A DNA stretch of 64,000 bases from positions 255,645 through 319,644 of the forward strand of contig NZ_KB893643.1 in NCBI RefSeq assembly GCF_000374125.1, in the 5' to 3' direction. The notes under the pieces are model-generated. The model had not been told where the DNA came from. It saw nothing but the letters and a program-made list of their open reading frames with translations, and did not search any database. Positions 36,256 through 44,778 of the stretch are shown piece by piece (the first letter of the stretch is position 1; each line of letters begins with the position of its first letter). The stretch is from Niabella aurantiaca DSM 17617 (GTDB lineage Bacteria > Bacteroidota > Bacteroidia > Chitinophagales > Chitinophagaceae). Made by a program: the position numbers and the translations under genes.

Positions 36256-37365
36256 TTAAAACAAAGCATCATTTAGCAGGTAACTGGTGCTTCTGCCGCC
36301 TGCCGGTTCTTTCACTAACAGTTGCCGGTTTATCAGGTCCTGGATATCCCGTATAGCTGTGTCTTGTGAGGTTTTGGCAATTTTTGCCCATTTGGAGGAG
36401 GTGAGCTTACCGGTAAACCCATCCAGCAATTTATTCAGCATCAGCTTTTGCCGGTCGTTTAAAGTATGCGTGGCCGGCTGTTTCCAAAAGGAGGCCTTCC
36501 TCATTACCCCGGCTAATGTGATGCCTGCTGCATCTATGGATCGGCCCAAACAGCCCAGGAACCAATGGATCCATGGGGTTATATCCATCCGGCCTTTTTG
36601 GGTAGCCTCCAGTACATCATAATAGGCCTTGCGCTCAGCCCGGATCTGGGTAGACATGCTGTAAAACCGCTGGCGGCTTTCATCTGCGCGGGCCAGCTGC
36701 ATATCCGTTATAGCCCGGGCTATGCGGCCATTACCATCATCAAACGGGTGTATCGTCACAAACCATAAATGGGCAATAGCTGCCCTTAGTACCGGGTCTG
36801 TTTTGTCCGGAGCATTAAACCAGTCCAGGAATGCTTTCATTTCAGCCGGAACCTTGTCTGCATACGGTGCCTGGAAATGCACGGTCTCCCGCCCCATAGG
36901 ACCGGATACTACCTGCATGGGATCATCAGGCAGGTTATCCCGCCATTGGCCGGTTATGATCCGGTGCATACCGCTGCGCCCTGCCGGGAACAAAGAAGCC
37001 TGCCAGCCAAAAAGACGGTCTTCTGTAAGTAACTCCTGATATTGCTGGGTGGCGTCCAACATCATTTCAACAACGCCCTCCACATTACGGTCGGCAGGAA
37101 CTAAACCGGCTATATCCATTCCCAAACGCCGGGCTACTGAGGAGCGCACCTGTTCGGCATCCAATACCTCACCCTCTATTTCACTGGATTTAAGCACATC
37201 CAGTGTAAGGGTTTGCAGGGTGGCTTCCTCCCGCAGATTAAACCCCAGGTTTTCCATTCGCCCCAATAGCCGGCCCTGCTGATGGCGTACGCCTGCCAGT
37301 AAGGAAGCTATTTCTTCCGTGTTCCATTGAAAATGAGGCCATTGGGTCAATTGATAGATATACAT
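36256..37365 (-). CDS. Fic-domain protein (DUF4172-Fic, probable AMP-transferase)
   Basis: 369 residues from the ATG at 37365 (MYIYQLTQWPHFQWN, the usual DUF4172 start); ten upstream codons are possible. The Fic motif HPFDDGNGRIARAI (about residue 206) is complete, with the catalytic His and the phosphate-binding loop, so adenylylation is expected. An inhibitory (S/T)xxxE(G/N)-like helix is plausible in SSEIEGEV (about 61-68), which would hold the enzyme off. The C-terminal winged-helix-like part (KLTSSKWAKIAKTSQDTAIRDIQDLI) may bind DNA. It lies among accessory genes. Confidence 0.9.
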   Translation of the reverse strand: MYIYQLTQWPHFQWNTEEIASLLAGVRHQQGRLLGRMENLGFNLREEATLQTLTLDVLKSSEIEGEVLDAEQVRSSVARRLGMDIAGLVPADRNVEGVVEMMLDATQQYQELLTEDRLFGWQASLFPAGRSGMHRIITGQWRDNLPDDPMQVVSGPMGRETVHFQAPYADKVPAEMKAFLDWFNAPDKTDPVLRAAIAHLWFVTIHPFDDGNGRIARAITDMQLARADESRQRFYSMSTQIRAERKAYYDVLEATQKGRMDITPWIHWFLGCLGRSIDAAGITLAGVMRKASFWKQPATHTLNDRQKLMLNKLLDGFTGKLTSSKWAKIAKTSQDTAIRDIQDLINRQLLVKEPAGGRSTSYLLNDALF

Positions 37366-37545
37366 TCTACGCGTTTTATGCAACGAATATATCAATTATT
37401 CGCCGCATTAGCAATTTTATACGCAAAAAATGCAAAGAATAAAGCTGTTATTCTCCGCACATACCCAAGCATAATATGAATATTCATTAATAGCCCACTG
37501 CTTTCTGTATTTTCCAAGCTTACGCATTCTTTAGTTTTATACTCT

Positions 37546-38919
37546 CTAATTATACTGCAATTCCATTTCAGCTACCGTCTCTTTTATCAATTTCATATCG
37601 TTTCTGGCCAACCATAAATCTCTAATTTTCCTTGCGGCCTCTTCAGGAGTAATGCGGATATATTTGTAAAAATCCTTTGTTCTTTTGTGACCACTTATTT
37701 TCATAATGAGTTCAACAGGTGTGCCGGCTAAAAACTCGTTAGTACAAAAAGAACGGCGTGCAGTATGAGATGTGATCCATTCATATTTTGACTTGGTAAC
37801 CGTTATTGTTTGGTTCTCTTTTTTGTATGAGAATTTTACTATTTGGGTAATCCCTGCAAGTTTTCCAATTGTCTTAATATGCCTGTTAAATTCAGGGTTT
37901 GTCAACTCGGGAATACGGTCGCGGAATTGGCGGGTGAAAATTAATTTTGCTTCGTGTCGTAAGGGGATAATCACCCAATGGTCAGATTTTTCCTGTTTTT
38001 TATAAAGCATACCCCATTGCAGATCTTCAGGCCGCAGAGTAGAAAAATCTGAAAATCGCAGTCCCGTTAGGCAGGCTAATACAAACAGATCCCGGTACTC
38101 AATAAGATATGGATGCTCTGATAAGTCCGCTTGATAAATCTTGGCGATTTCCTCATAAGTCAGGTATATAGCATCACTTTCTTCCTCCGGTATTTTAAAA
38201 TCAGAAAGATCGATTGGCTTAACAATTTTTCGTTTAGCCCTGTCTTTAATAAACCCCCGGAGATGCTTGATCGTTTTTCCAATGGTGTTTAATTTTAGCC
38301 CGGTCTGCACCGTTTTTCTGCGGATATGTATATGTTCAAAGGTCAGGTAGTCTACAAAATCTTCGTAAAAGCTAAAATCGAAGCTATCAAAGGATATTTC
38401 CTGCCCCCGGAACGCCTCAAAGGCGAGCAAATGGGACTTTACATTGCCATAAACGGTAAGGGTGGCTTTACTTACTTTCCTTTTCTTGGATTTTATGTAC
38501 TCATCAAATTGATAGTATACATTTATTCGATTCTTTTTCTCAGTTTCCTGCTGTTCTGCTGCCTCTTTTTCTTTTGTCTCAATATCGTTAAAGTCAAACG
38601 TTGGCGAAAAATGCGTCTTTGCAAATTGGGCGCGAGCTTCAAGTGGAATTTTCTTTAACCCTGCATAGGTTACAATGTCTTCGACAATTTTTTTTAGCCT
38701 CTTTAGTTCATCATTGAGCTCATTGTAATCTCCATGATTTGCAGGAAGCCGTTCACTAATACAGCGACCTGCTTTATCCCAATAGGTAGGAGGTATTTTA
38801 ACATCCGTTCCAAACAAAGGTTTCTGGCTTTCATTGCAGCAGTACTGAACAAAAATGGAACAGGTTCCATCAGCATGAACCTGGCCTGTGCGACAAATTA
38901 ACTTAACTGGGAGTGCCAT
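37546..38919 (-). CDS. Tyrosine recombinase / site-specific integrase
   Basis: 457 residues. N-terminal arm-binding-like part (1-120) and SAM-like core-binding domain (about 150-245, YYQFDEYIKSKKRKVSKATLTVYGNVKSHL) precede the catalytic domain. Catalytic residues are visible: Arg in ACLTGLRFSDF, His-x-x-Arg in SHTARRSFC, His in KISGHKRTKDFY and the Tyr in DFYKYI. Bacteroidota transposons and integrative elements carry such enzymes. It ends at 37546 and its start lies 196 bp from the 3' end of tRNA-Asp, the classical position of an integrase at a tRNA target. Confidence 0.92.
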   Translation of the reverse strand: MALPVKLICRTGQVHADGTCSIFVQYCCNESQKPLFGTDVKIPPTYWDKAGRCISERLPANHGDYNELNDELKRLKKIVEDIVTYAGLKKIPLEARAQFAKTHFSPTFDFNDIETKEKEAAEQQETEKKNRINVYYQFDEYIKSKKRKVSKATLTVYGNVKSHLLAFEAFRGQEISFDSFDFSFYEDFVDYLTFEHIHIRRKTVQTGLKLNTIGKTIKHLRGFIKDRAKRKIVKPIDLSDFKIPEEESDAIYLTYEEIAKIYQADLSEHPYLIEYRDLFVLACLTGLRFSDFSTLRPEDLQWGMLYKKQEKSDHWVIIPLRHEAKLIFTRQFRDRIPELTNPEFNRHIKTIGKLAGITQIVKFSYKKENQTITVTKSKYEWITSHTARRSFCTNEFLAGTPVELIMKISGHKRTKDFYKYIRITPEEAARKIRDLWLARNDMKLIKETVAEMELQYN

Positions 38920-38920
38920 A

Positions 38921-38995
38921 GCTTGAACAATTTTATTGACTCCGGTAGCCTAAATTTTTAGTCTACTTTTAGTCTACTTTTTTAAATTGTTAAGC
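38921..38995. repeat. Tandem 11 bp repeats inside an inverted repeat, upstream of the integrase
   Basis: TTTTAGTCTAC is repeated twice without a gap (38956-38966 and 38967-38977). This core is enclosed by GCTTGAACAATTT (38921-38933) and AAATTGTTAAGC (38984-38995), complementary apart from one extra G. It sits directly before the integrase ATG, where integrase arm sites or excisionase sites and the promoter are expected. Confidence 0.55.
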
Positions 38996-39082
38996 TGTTT
39001 TAAAGGTAGTAAGGAATTTTAGAGCGTTCTGTTATTAGAACCTGAAAGTCAGCCTCTTGAAAGTAAAGTGGGGTAAAAAGCA

Positions 39083-39114
39083 AAAAGGATCATCATTGCT
39101 GATAATCCTTTTTT
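39083..39114 (-). terminator. Terminator of tRNA-Asp
   Basis: Perfect 9 bp stem AAAAAGGAT (39083-39091) and ATCCTTTTT (39106-39114) with an ATCA/TGAT inner pairing; on the minus strand T-runs follow. It lies one base past the tRNA 3' end. Confidence 0.7.
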
Positions 39115-39115
39115 G

Positions 39116-39189
39116 CGGACCGGACGGGACTCGAACCCGCGACCTCCGCCGTGACAGGGCGGCATTCTAACCAACTGAACTACCGATCC
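39116..39189 (-). tRNA. tRNA-Asp (GTC)
   Basis: Cloverleaf read on the minus strand: acceptor GGATCGG pairing with CCGGTCC, D arm with AGTTCAGTTGGTT, anticodon arm CCGCC-CTGTCAC-GGCGG with anticodon GTC, and T arm GCGGGTTCGAGTCCCGT. The discriminator is G73, as expected for tRNA-Asp; CCA is not encoded. The U-G pair in the acceptor is tolerated. The integrase gene lies beyond its 3' end. Confidence 0.95.
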
Positions 39190-39274
39190 TTATACCAATT
39201 TTCTGTTGGGAGTGCAAATATAGCTGTAGATTTTTTGCTGTCAAAATTTTTCGCAGCTTTTTTATATAAATTCT

Positions 39275-40045
39275 CTAAATAATTGTCCGCTGCTTCATCG
39301 CCTCATACAGGATCATACCGGCGGCAACAGATACATTCAGACTTTCAAAACGGTTGTGCATGGGAATGGAGATCGTCGTATCGCATATTTTCAGCAATGC
39401 CGGGTAGATCCCTTTTTCTTCGCTTCCCATTACAATGGCCGATGGAACCGCAAAATCGGCTGCCGACACCGGGACGGAAGCATCCATGGCGCTGGCAAAA
39501 ACAGTGATCCCATTCAGATGCAGCTCATCAACCGCCTTCATCAGGCTGTTTACCCTGCAAACAGGTATTTTTTCCAACGCCCCTGCCGAAGTAAGGATCG
39601 CATCTTCGTTCAGGGCGCCTACCCCTTTGTCGGGGATGATGATGGCATGCACGCCGCAGCACCAGGCCGTGCGCGCGATCCCGCCGATGTTCCGGATGTC
39701 GGTGATACCATCCAATATCAAAAACAGGGGGACCTGGCCATTTTCAACCACCAGCGAAACCACGTCCTGCAGGTTCTGGTACACGATCTTTGATCTCTGA
39801 GCGATGACCCCTTCATGAGCAGCTACATTAAAATGTGCCAGTTTTACGGCAGGTACATAGTTAACCGGGACCTGTTTGGCAGCAGCCAGGCGCCGTATTT
39901 CGCCGGTGACCGGGTCATTCAGCTTTTGATCAAGATAAATACGGTCAAGTGTCTCACCCTGCCCCAGGGCCTCCAATACCGCCTGCTTTCCATAAACCAG
40001 GCTGGACTTTTTTGGTCTTTGTTGTTTCTTTCTGAAATCTTTCAC
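39275..40045 (-). CDS. rlmB: TrmH/SpoU-family 23S rRNA (guanosine-2'-O-)-methyltransferase RlmB
   Basis: 256 residues with a GTG start at 40045. The N-terminal substrate-binding domain is followed by a SPOUT knot fold. Motifs: LILDGITDIRNIGGIARTAWCCG (motif 1, with the catalytic Arg), AIVMGSEEKGIY (motif 2) and ISIPMHNRFESLNVSVAAGMILYEA (motif 3). RlmB methylates G2251 of 23S rRNA in the P loop; the precise target in this organism is inferred. The gene is on the minus strand next to DUF4112. Confidence 0.9.
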   Translation of the reverse strand: MKDFRKKQQRPKKSSLVYGKQAVLEALGQGETLDRIYLDQKLNDPVTGEIRRLAAAKQVPVNYVPAVKLAHFNVAAHEGVIAQRSKIVYQNLQDVVSLVVENGQVPLFLILDGITDIRNIGGIARTAWCCGVHAIIIPDKGVGALNEDAILTSAGALEKIPVCRVNSLMKAVDELHLNGITVFASAMDASVPVSAADFAVPSAIVMGSEEKGIYPALLKICDTTISIPMHNRFESLNVSVAAGMILYEAMKQRTII

Positions 40046-40070
40046 TACGCAAAGAAAAGGAAATCGGGCC

Positions 40071-40577
40071 TTAAAAATTAAATTTTACGCCTCCCGATTT
40101 TTCATCCCATGCTAATATCCATTGCAGGAGCTTAACGGCCAGGATCACCAGAAGCACCAGCACGACCCCGGCAACGATCAAAACGGCAAAAATAACCGGC
40201 CGGGCGCTTCCCCTGTGTTTGTCTTCGGTATAGTGCTCCGTAAGCAATTTGACGTTGCGCGTATTGGCTTTGTATGCAAAATCAAAGATCCATCCCAAAA
40301 CGGGGACGGTCCCTGCTAAGGCGTCCAGGGTAGCATTTACAACCATCCTGGCCACCAGCCTGCCCGAGGCCCCGTACCGGGCCATGGTGATGATCAGTCC
40401 AACCGACATCAGGTAAGCGCTCAGGTCACCCACCACAGGTATCAGATTCAGGATGGGATCCAGTCCAAACTTAAAGCCTCCGATGGAAAATTGCTCATCC
40501 ATCAGCTTACTGATAGTGCGGATGGTTTTCAGACGTGGATCATTGGGAACTGGCGGATTGGCCCGGGACTGGTTCAT
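40071..40577 (-). CDS. DUF4112 membrane protein
   Basis: 168 residues. The DUF4112 pattern is plain: LDEQFSIGGFKFGLDPILNLIPVVGDLSAYLMSVGLI, LVARMVVNATLDALAGTVPVLGWIFDFAYKANTRNVKLL. A final transmembrane segment is at about 128-150. Function unknown. It lies 25 bp upstream of rlmB in the same direction. Confidence 0.88.
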   Translation of the reverse strand: MNQSRANPPVPNDPRLKTIRTISKLMDEQFSIGGFKFGLDPILNLIPVVGDLSAYLMSVGLIITMARYGASGRLVARMVVNATLDALAGTVPVLGWIFDFAYKANTRNVKLLTEHYTEDKHRGSARPVIFAVLIVAGVVLVLLVILAVKLLQWILAWDEKSGGVKFNF

Positions 40578-40630
40578 ATACGTATTTTTAACCGGTACTG
40601 CGGCAACGGCCCGCAGGAACGTAAAAGATT

Positions 40631-41194
40631 TTAAAACAGGGGGATTCCCCTTTCCAGCATCAGCGCTGCTTTTTGAAGCGCTGCTACGGAAATGGCATCG
40701 GTGATCCTACCTTGCTCAACCATCCCAAACGCTTCCTGCAGGGGCAGTTTTTTGATCGTCAGCTGCTCCGTTTCCTCCGGCTGTGGAGTGCTTTGTATCA
40801 GGCCGCTGGCCAGGTACACTATTGCCAGCTCATCCGATACCGAATTGGATAAATGCATTCTTAGCAGCTCTTTCCATTGCCTGGCCTCCAATCCTGCTTC
40901 TTCCAGCAATTCCCGTTTTGCACTCTCCAGCGGATCACTTCCTTCGGGGCAGCCGCCTTCCGGGATCTCCCAGGTATATACATCGATGGCAAACCGGTAT
41001 TGCCCGATCAGGCAGGTATGCTGATGCTCATCCACAACAAGAATTCCGATCGCCACATTTTTAAAATGCACCTTTCCATAGATCCCCTTTCCTCCCGAAG
41101 GGTTGATGACATCATAAGCCGTCACATTGATCCAGGGATTGTCATACACTTCCTGTTTCGCCAATACCTTCCATGGATTTTCCATCACTGTCAT
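40631..41194 (-). CDS. Nudix hydrolase (ADP-ribose pyrophosphatase-like)
   Basis: 187 residues (or 184 from the second ATG). The Nudix box GGCPEGSDPLESAKRELLEEAG (GX5EX7REUXEE) is complete, about residues 78-100. The YTWEIPEGG segment and the later SNSVSDELAIVYLASGL match ADP-ribose pyrophosphatase-type enzymes, which hydrolyse ADP-sugars; the exact substrate is open. Confidence 0.88.
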   Translation of the reverse strand: MTVMENPWKVLAKQEVYDNPWINVTAYDVINPSGGKGIYGKVHFKNVAIGILVVDEHQHTCLIGQYRFAIDVYTWEIPEGGCPEGSDPLESAKRELLEEAGLEARQWKELLRMHLSNSVSDELAIVYLASGLIQSTPQPEETEQLTIKKLPLQEAFGMVEQGRITDAISVAALQKAALMLERGIPLF

Positions 41195-41340
41195 TTCTTT
41201 TGTTTGAACGATAAAATTAACGATTATTCTTCCAGTATTTTGTCAGAATGAACCATAACATTGCCTTCTTTCCATTCAATCGTTCCGGTATGAAAATACA
41301 AATCTGACAGCCGGACCTTCTTTAATAACAATAATTCATT

Positions 41341-41348
41341 TAGTTTTG
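41341..41348 (+). promoter_or_regulatory. Candidate -7 box of the SOD gene
   Basis: TAGTTTTG fits TAnnTTTG, 38-44 bp before the SOD ATG. A TTT-rich segment near 41318-41323 could serve as -33. Confidence 0.45.
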
Positions 41349-41391
41349 CGTATTAATAGAGTATCACTCAACACTTTTTAAAATAATGATT

Positions 41392-41997
41392 ATGAAAAAA
41401 ATCTTCTTCTCTGCAGGTGTTGCCGCCCTGATGATCCTGGGATCCTGCGGAAACAGCGCTACAGAATCCGACAGCGCCGACTCAACAGCCGGAACGCAGG
41501 CTGATACCGCAGCAGTGACTCCTGAAGCCGCCGCCGAGGGAACACAGGTAGCCGTGGCAAACCTGCAACTGACCAGCGACAGCACCAAGAATATCGGTAC
41601 TGCAAAATTTTATAAGCTGACCGATGGAAAGATCCGGATGGATTTAGAGATCAATATGCAGGAACGGGCCGACAGTAATGTGGCCGTACATTTCCATGAG
41701 CATGGCGATTGTGGCATGAAAGGTGAGAATTCGCACGGGCACTGGAACCCAACGAAGGCGGAACACGGAGAATGGGGCTCAGCAGCGTTCCATTCCGGCG
41801 ATATCGGCAATATCAAACTGGATGCTTCCGGCCACGGAACCAAAAGCGTAACGACTGATCTGTGGAGCACAGATCCGGGCGATAAAGAGATCATTGGCCG
41901 TGCGGTTATCGTACACGGCGGTACGGACGACTATAAATCACAACCTTCCGGCAACAGCGGCCCGCGTGTGGGATGCGGCGTTATTACAAAACTATAA
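41392..41997 (+). CDS. sodC: Cu/Zn superoxide dismutase-family lipoprotein
   Basis: 201 residues from ATG 41392 (another ATG at 41386). Lipoprotein signal MKKIFFSAGVAALMILGSC, then an Ala/Thr/Ser-rich linker (residues 20-50). The SOD fold keeps the metal ligands: HFHEHGDC (two Cu His and the Cys), GHWNP and HSGDIGN (Zn ligands), and HGGTDDYKSQPSGNSGPRVGCGVI with the last Cu His, the guiding Arg and the second Cys. It would dismutate superoxide in the periplasm or at the outer membrane. A terminator follows at 42023. Confidence 0.92.
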   Translation: MKKIFFSAGVAALMILGSCGNSATESDSADSTAGTQADTAAVTPEAAAEGTQVAVANLQLTSDSTKNIGTAKFYKLTDGKIRMDLEINMQERADSNVAVHFHEHGDCGMKGENSHGHWNPTKAEHGEWGSAAFHSGDIGNIKLDASGHGTKSVTTDLWSTDPGDKEIIGRAVIVHGGTDDYKSQPSGNSGPRVGCGVITKL

Positions 41998-42022
41998 CGA
42001 TACCGTCCTTTATCTTTTTCAG

Positions 42023-42050
42023 GAGGCTACAGTAATTGCAGCCTCTTTCT
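42023..42050 (+). terminator. Probable terminator of the SOD gene
   Basis: Stem GAGGCT (42023-42028) and AGCCTC (42040-42045) followed by TTTCT on the plus strand, 26 bp past the SOD stop. Confidence 0.6.
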
Positions 42051-42146
42051 ATTCCGGCCACGGGAGCCGGCGTACATAAACCAGCGATTGCGATCGCGCT
42101 GAATTCCGGATCCGGCCTTAGCTATATTTTCTTTAACTTGTAGGCA

Positions 42147-43502
42147 ATGAAAAAGATCCTCTTGTTTGGCGCCGGCAAATCTGCAACGGTATTGATCGGA
42201 TACCTACTCCGCCATGCCAGAACCGAAAACTGGACACTGACCATCGCGGATATAGACCGGGAGCCGGCACAAAGCAAGCTCAACGGTCATGAACAGGGCA
42301 AAGCGGTTGTTGTGGATCTGAATGACCCGCAAGCCCGGAAACAGCTGGTCGAAGACGCAGACATTGTGATTTCCATGCTGCCGCCCTCTTTTCATGTGCG
42401 CATCGCCGAAGACTGTGTGAAATGCAAAAAGCATTTTCTGAATGCTTCCTATATTGACGACGGACTCCGTCAGTTAAAAAGCCTGATTGAAAAAGACAAC
42501 CTGCTTTTTCTTTGTGAAACGGGGCTTGATCCCGGCATCGATCATATGAGTGCCATGCAGCTCTTTGATAAGATCAGGAGTAAAGGGGGTACCATATCCA
42601 GCTTCAGATCCCATTGCGGAGGCCTGATCGCTCCGGAGGATGACAACAATCCCTGGCACTATAAGATCAGCTGGAACCCGCGGAATATAGCACTGGCGGG
42701 CTATGCAGGCGCCGTCTATAAAGAGCATAACGTTATCACAGAACGCTCTTACCCCGAAGTATTTGAGAACTGCCCGGTTCTGGAGATCCCGCCACTGGGA
42801 AAATGGGCTTGTTATCCCAACCGGAACTCGTTAGCTTATATTCCGGTTTACCAGCTGGAAAATACAGCAACCATCATCCGCAATACGCTCCGGCATCCGG
42901 ACTTTTGTACTGCCTGGTATTATATTGTTATTGCCGGACTGTCCACGCCCACCGACGACCTGATGCTCACAAACTTCCAGGGAAAATCTATAAAAGACTG
43001 GTTTACGGCCTGTCTGAATGTCCATACCAAATCAGAAACATTTGATGATTTTTTGGAGCGCTGTGTTGCCGCGCCCCGGCAGGAGCTTGTACGTCATTTG
43101 TTTCACTATCTCGGGTTCTTCAGCGATGAACGGATCCCCAACCACGTACGTTCTTCAGCGGATATCCTGCAATACCTGCTGGAAACAAGACTACCGCTGG
43201 CAGCCGGTGATCGCGACATGATCATTATGATTCATGAAATCGGGTATGAAATACAGGGACAGCAGCGGAAAACGGTGAGCTCGCTTATGGTAAAAGGTGA
43301 TGATGCCTTGCATACGGCGATGGCAAAAACGGTTGGATTGCCGCTCGGCATTGCAGCGAGGCTGATCTTAAACGGCCGTATTACCACTACCGGTTTACAG
43401 ATCCCGGTTATAAAAGAGCTCTATATTCCCATTCTTGCGGAACTGGAGCAGAACGGCATCCGGTTTACGGAAGATGACCATCCGATGCCGGCAGGTTTTT
43501 AA
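42147..43502 (+). CDS. Saccharopine dehydrogenase-family oxidoreductase
   Basis: 451 residues. The N-terminal Rossmann domain starts KKILLFGAGKSATVLIGYLL, followed by DADIVISMLPPSFHVRIAEDCV and the catalytic region LFLCETGLDPGIDHMSAMQL. The C-terminal saccharopine reductase-like domain occupies about 125-400. Members form or cleave saccharopine in lysine metabolism; bacteria also use relatives in polyamine synthesis. dapA lies just downstream on the opposite strand, giving a weak link to lysine. The precise reaction is not proven. Confidence 0.85.
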   Translation: MKKILLFGAGKSATVLIGYLLRHARTENWTLTIADIDREPAQSKLNGHEQGKAVVVDLNDPQARKQLVEDADIVISMLPPSFHVRIAEDCVKCKKHFLNASYIDDGLRQLKSLIEKDNLLFLCETGLDPGIDHMSAMQLFDKIRSKGGTISSFRSHCGGLIAPEDDNNPWHYKISWNPRNIALAGYAGAVYKEHNVITERSYPEVFENCPVLEIPPLGKWACYPNRNSLAYIPVYQLENTATIIRNTLRHPDFCTAWYYIVIAGLSTPTDDLMLTNFQGKSIKDWFTACLNVHTKSETFDDFLERCVAAPRQELVRHLFHYLGFFSDERIPNHVRSSADILQYLLETRLPLAAGDRDMIIMIHEIGYEIQGQQRKTVSSLMVKGDDALHTAMAKTVGLPLGIAARLILNGRITTTGLQIPVIKELYIPILAELEQNGIRFTEDDHPMPAGF

Positions 43503-43777
43503 ACCGTCCTTAATAACGGAAACCGGCAAGCCCCCGGAACGCATCAAGGTATCCGTTTTATCCGGAGCGCGTCAATTGCTGTACCACTTTTTTAGGACCA
43601 AAAAAAAACTGATACAATTTTTTTGTCACAACAAATGATGGGGGCTTTCAACACAGCCCTATTGGCATACTTGAAAGGAAAAAGATGGCATCCAAAAGCC
43701 CGTTTATAGCCTATTGCCGTTTTGAATATCCACTCCGGGCGGATGTTTCAGCCCCATTAAAAGCGATCGGTTGTGTA

Positions 43778-44671
43778 TTACTGCCCGGCAATCACCGCCA
43801 TCAGCTGATCGATATACGCTTCGTGGGCCTTGCTGACGGGCACCACCGGCAGCCGCATCGCATTGCTGCAATAGCCCATCTTATTTAATACATATTTAAC
43901 ACCTGAAGGATTCCCTTCTTTAAACAGGGCGTCTACGATATCCAGGTATTTTAAATGGATCGGAAGTGCCTCTTCAAATTTCCCGGCAAGGCAAAGGCGC
44001 ACCATATCGGAATACTCCCGTGGGTATGCGTTGGCCACCACGGAAATCAGTCCTTTGGCGCCACAGGCGATCATGGGGAGCGTAATGGAATCATCGCCGC
44101 TGATCACCATAAAATCATCCGGCTTTCCTTTCATGATCTGGTTCACCTGTTCAAAACTTCCCGAAGCTTCTTTGGTGGCAAAGATATTTTTGCAGTCATG
44201 CGCAATGCGCAATGTCGTTTCTACAGACACGCTCATGCCGGTACGGCCCGGTACATTATACATAATGACCGGCAGCGGAGCAACATCATTCAGCGCTTTG
44301 TAATGCTGATAGATCCCCTCCTGCCTGGGTTTGTTATAATAGGGAGATACCGAAAGGATCGCATCGAACCCATCCAGTTTCATATTCCCAAATGCCTCGA
44401 GCACTTCCTGTGTATCATTGCCGCCTACACCGGCAACAAGTGGCACCCTCCCGGCAGCGATTTTTTTAACAAAATCAAACACTTCCTGCTCTTCCTCCCG
44501 GGTCTGCGTGGCACTTTCGCCCGTGGTGCCTACGGCAACCAGGTATTCTATTTTATTTTCAATCCAGAAATGGATCAGCCGCTCAAAATTTTTCCAATCA
44601 ATGGAACGATCTTCATTAAACGGAGTAACAATTGCAATGCCCGTTCCTGTAAATTTCTGTTGTAATGACAT
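43778..44671 (-). CDS. dapA: 4-hydroxy-tetrahydrodipicolinate synthase
   Basis: 297-residue (beta/alpha)8 class I lyase. Motifs: AVGTTGESATQTREEEQEV, the Tyr in LSVSPYYNKPRQEGIYQHY (about 135) and the Schiff-base Lys in NIFATKEASGSFEQ (about 167). It condenses pyruvate and aspartate semialdehyde, first committed step of the diaminopimelate/lysine route, in the cytoplasm. Convergent with the saccharopine dehydrogenase-like gene. Confidence 0.95.
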   Translation of the reverse strand: MSLQQKFTGTGIAIVTPFNEDRSIDWKNFERLIHFWIENKIEYLVAVGTTGESATQTREEEQEVFDFVKKIAAGRVPLVAGVGGNDTQEVLEAFGNMKLDGFDAILSVSPYYNKPRQEGIYQHYKALNDVAPLPVIMYNVPGRTGMSVSVETTLRIAHDCKNIFATKEASGSFEQVNQIMKGKPDDFMVISGDDSITLPMIACGAKGLISVVANAYPREYSDMVRLCLAGKFEEALPIHLKYLDIVDALFKEGNPSGVKYVLNKMGYCSNAMRLPVVPVSKAHEAYIDQLMAVIAGQ

Positions 44672-44686
44672 TTATGTAAGAGATAT

Positions 44687-44714
44687 TTAGATATTAGACG
44701 TTAGATATTCGATG
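44687..44714. repeat. Two tandem 14 bp repeats
   Basis: TTAGATATTAGACG and TTAGATATTCGATG follow each other directly (12 of 14 identical), between dapA and accA. Simple AT-rich tandem repeats of this type are common in Bacteroidota intergenic DNA; no function is apparent. Confidence 0.5.
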
Positions 44715-44778
44715 TCAGACTTTGGTTACAGCGTCCTCAATATTGAAACGGCGATCATGGCCATTCACTATTGCCCAT

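Noticed and set aside
39116-39189. Second attachment-site copy matching the tRNA-Asp 3' end within the window
   Set aside because: I scanned the region to the left for a direct repeat of the 3' segment and found only weak partial matches (for example near 33700), not a convincing attR.
43685-43888. 67-codon plus-strand frame at the 3' end of dapA
   Set aside because: It is antisense to dapA over most of its length.
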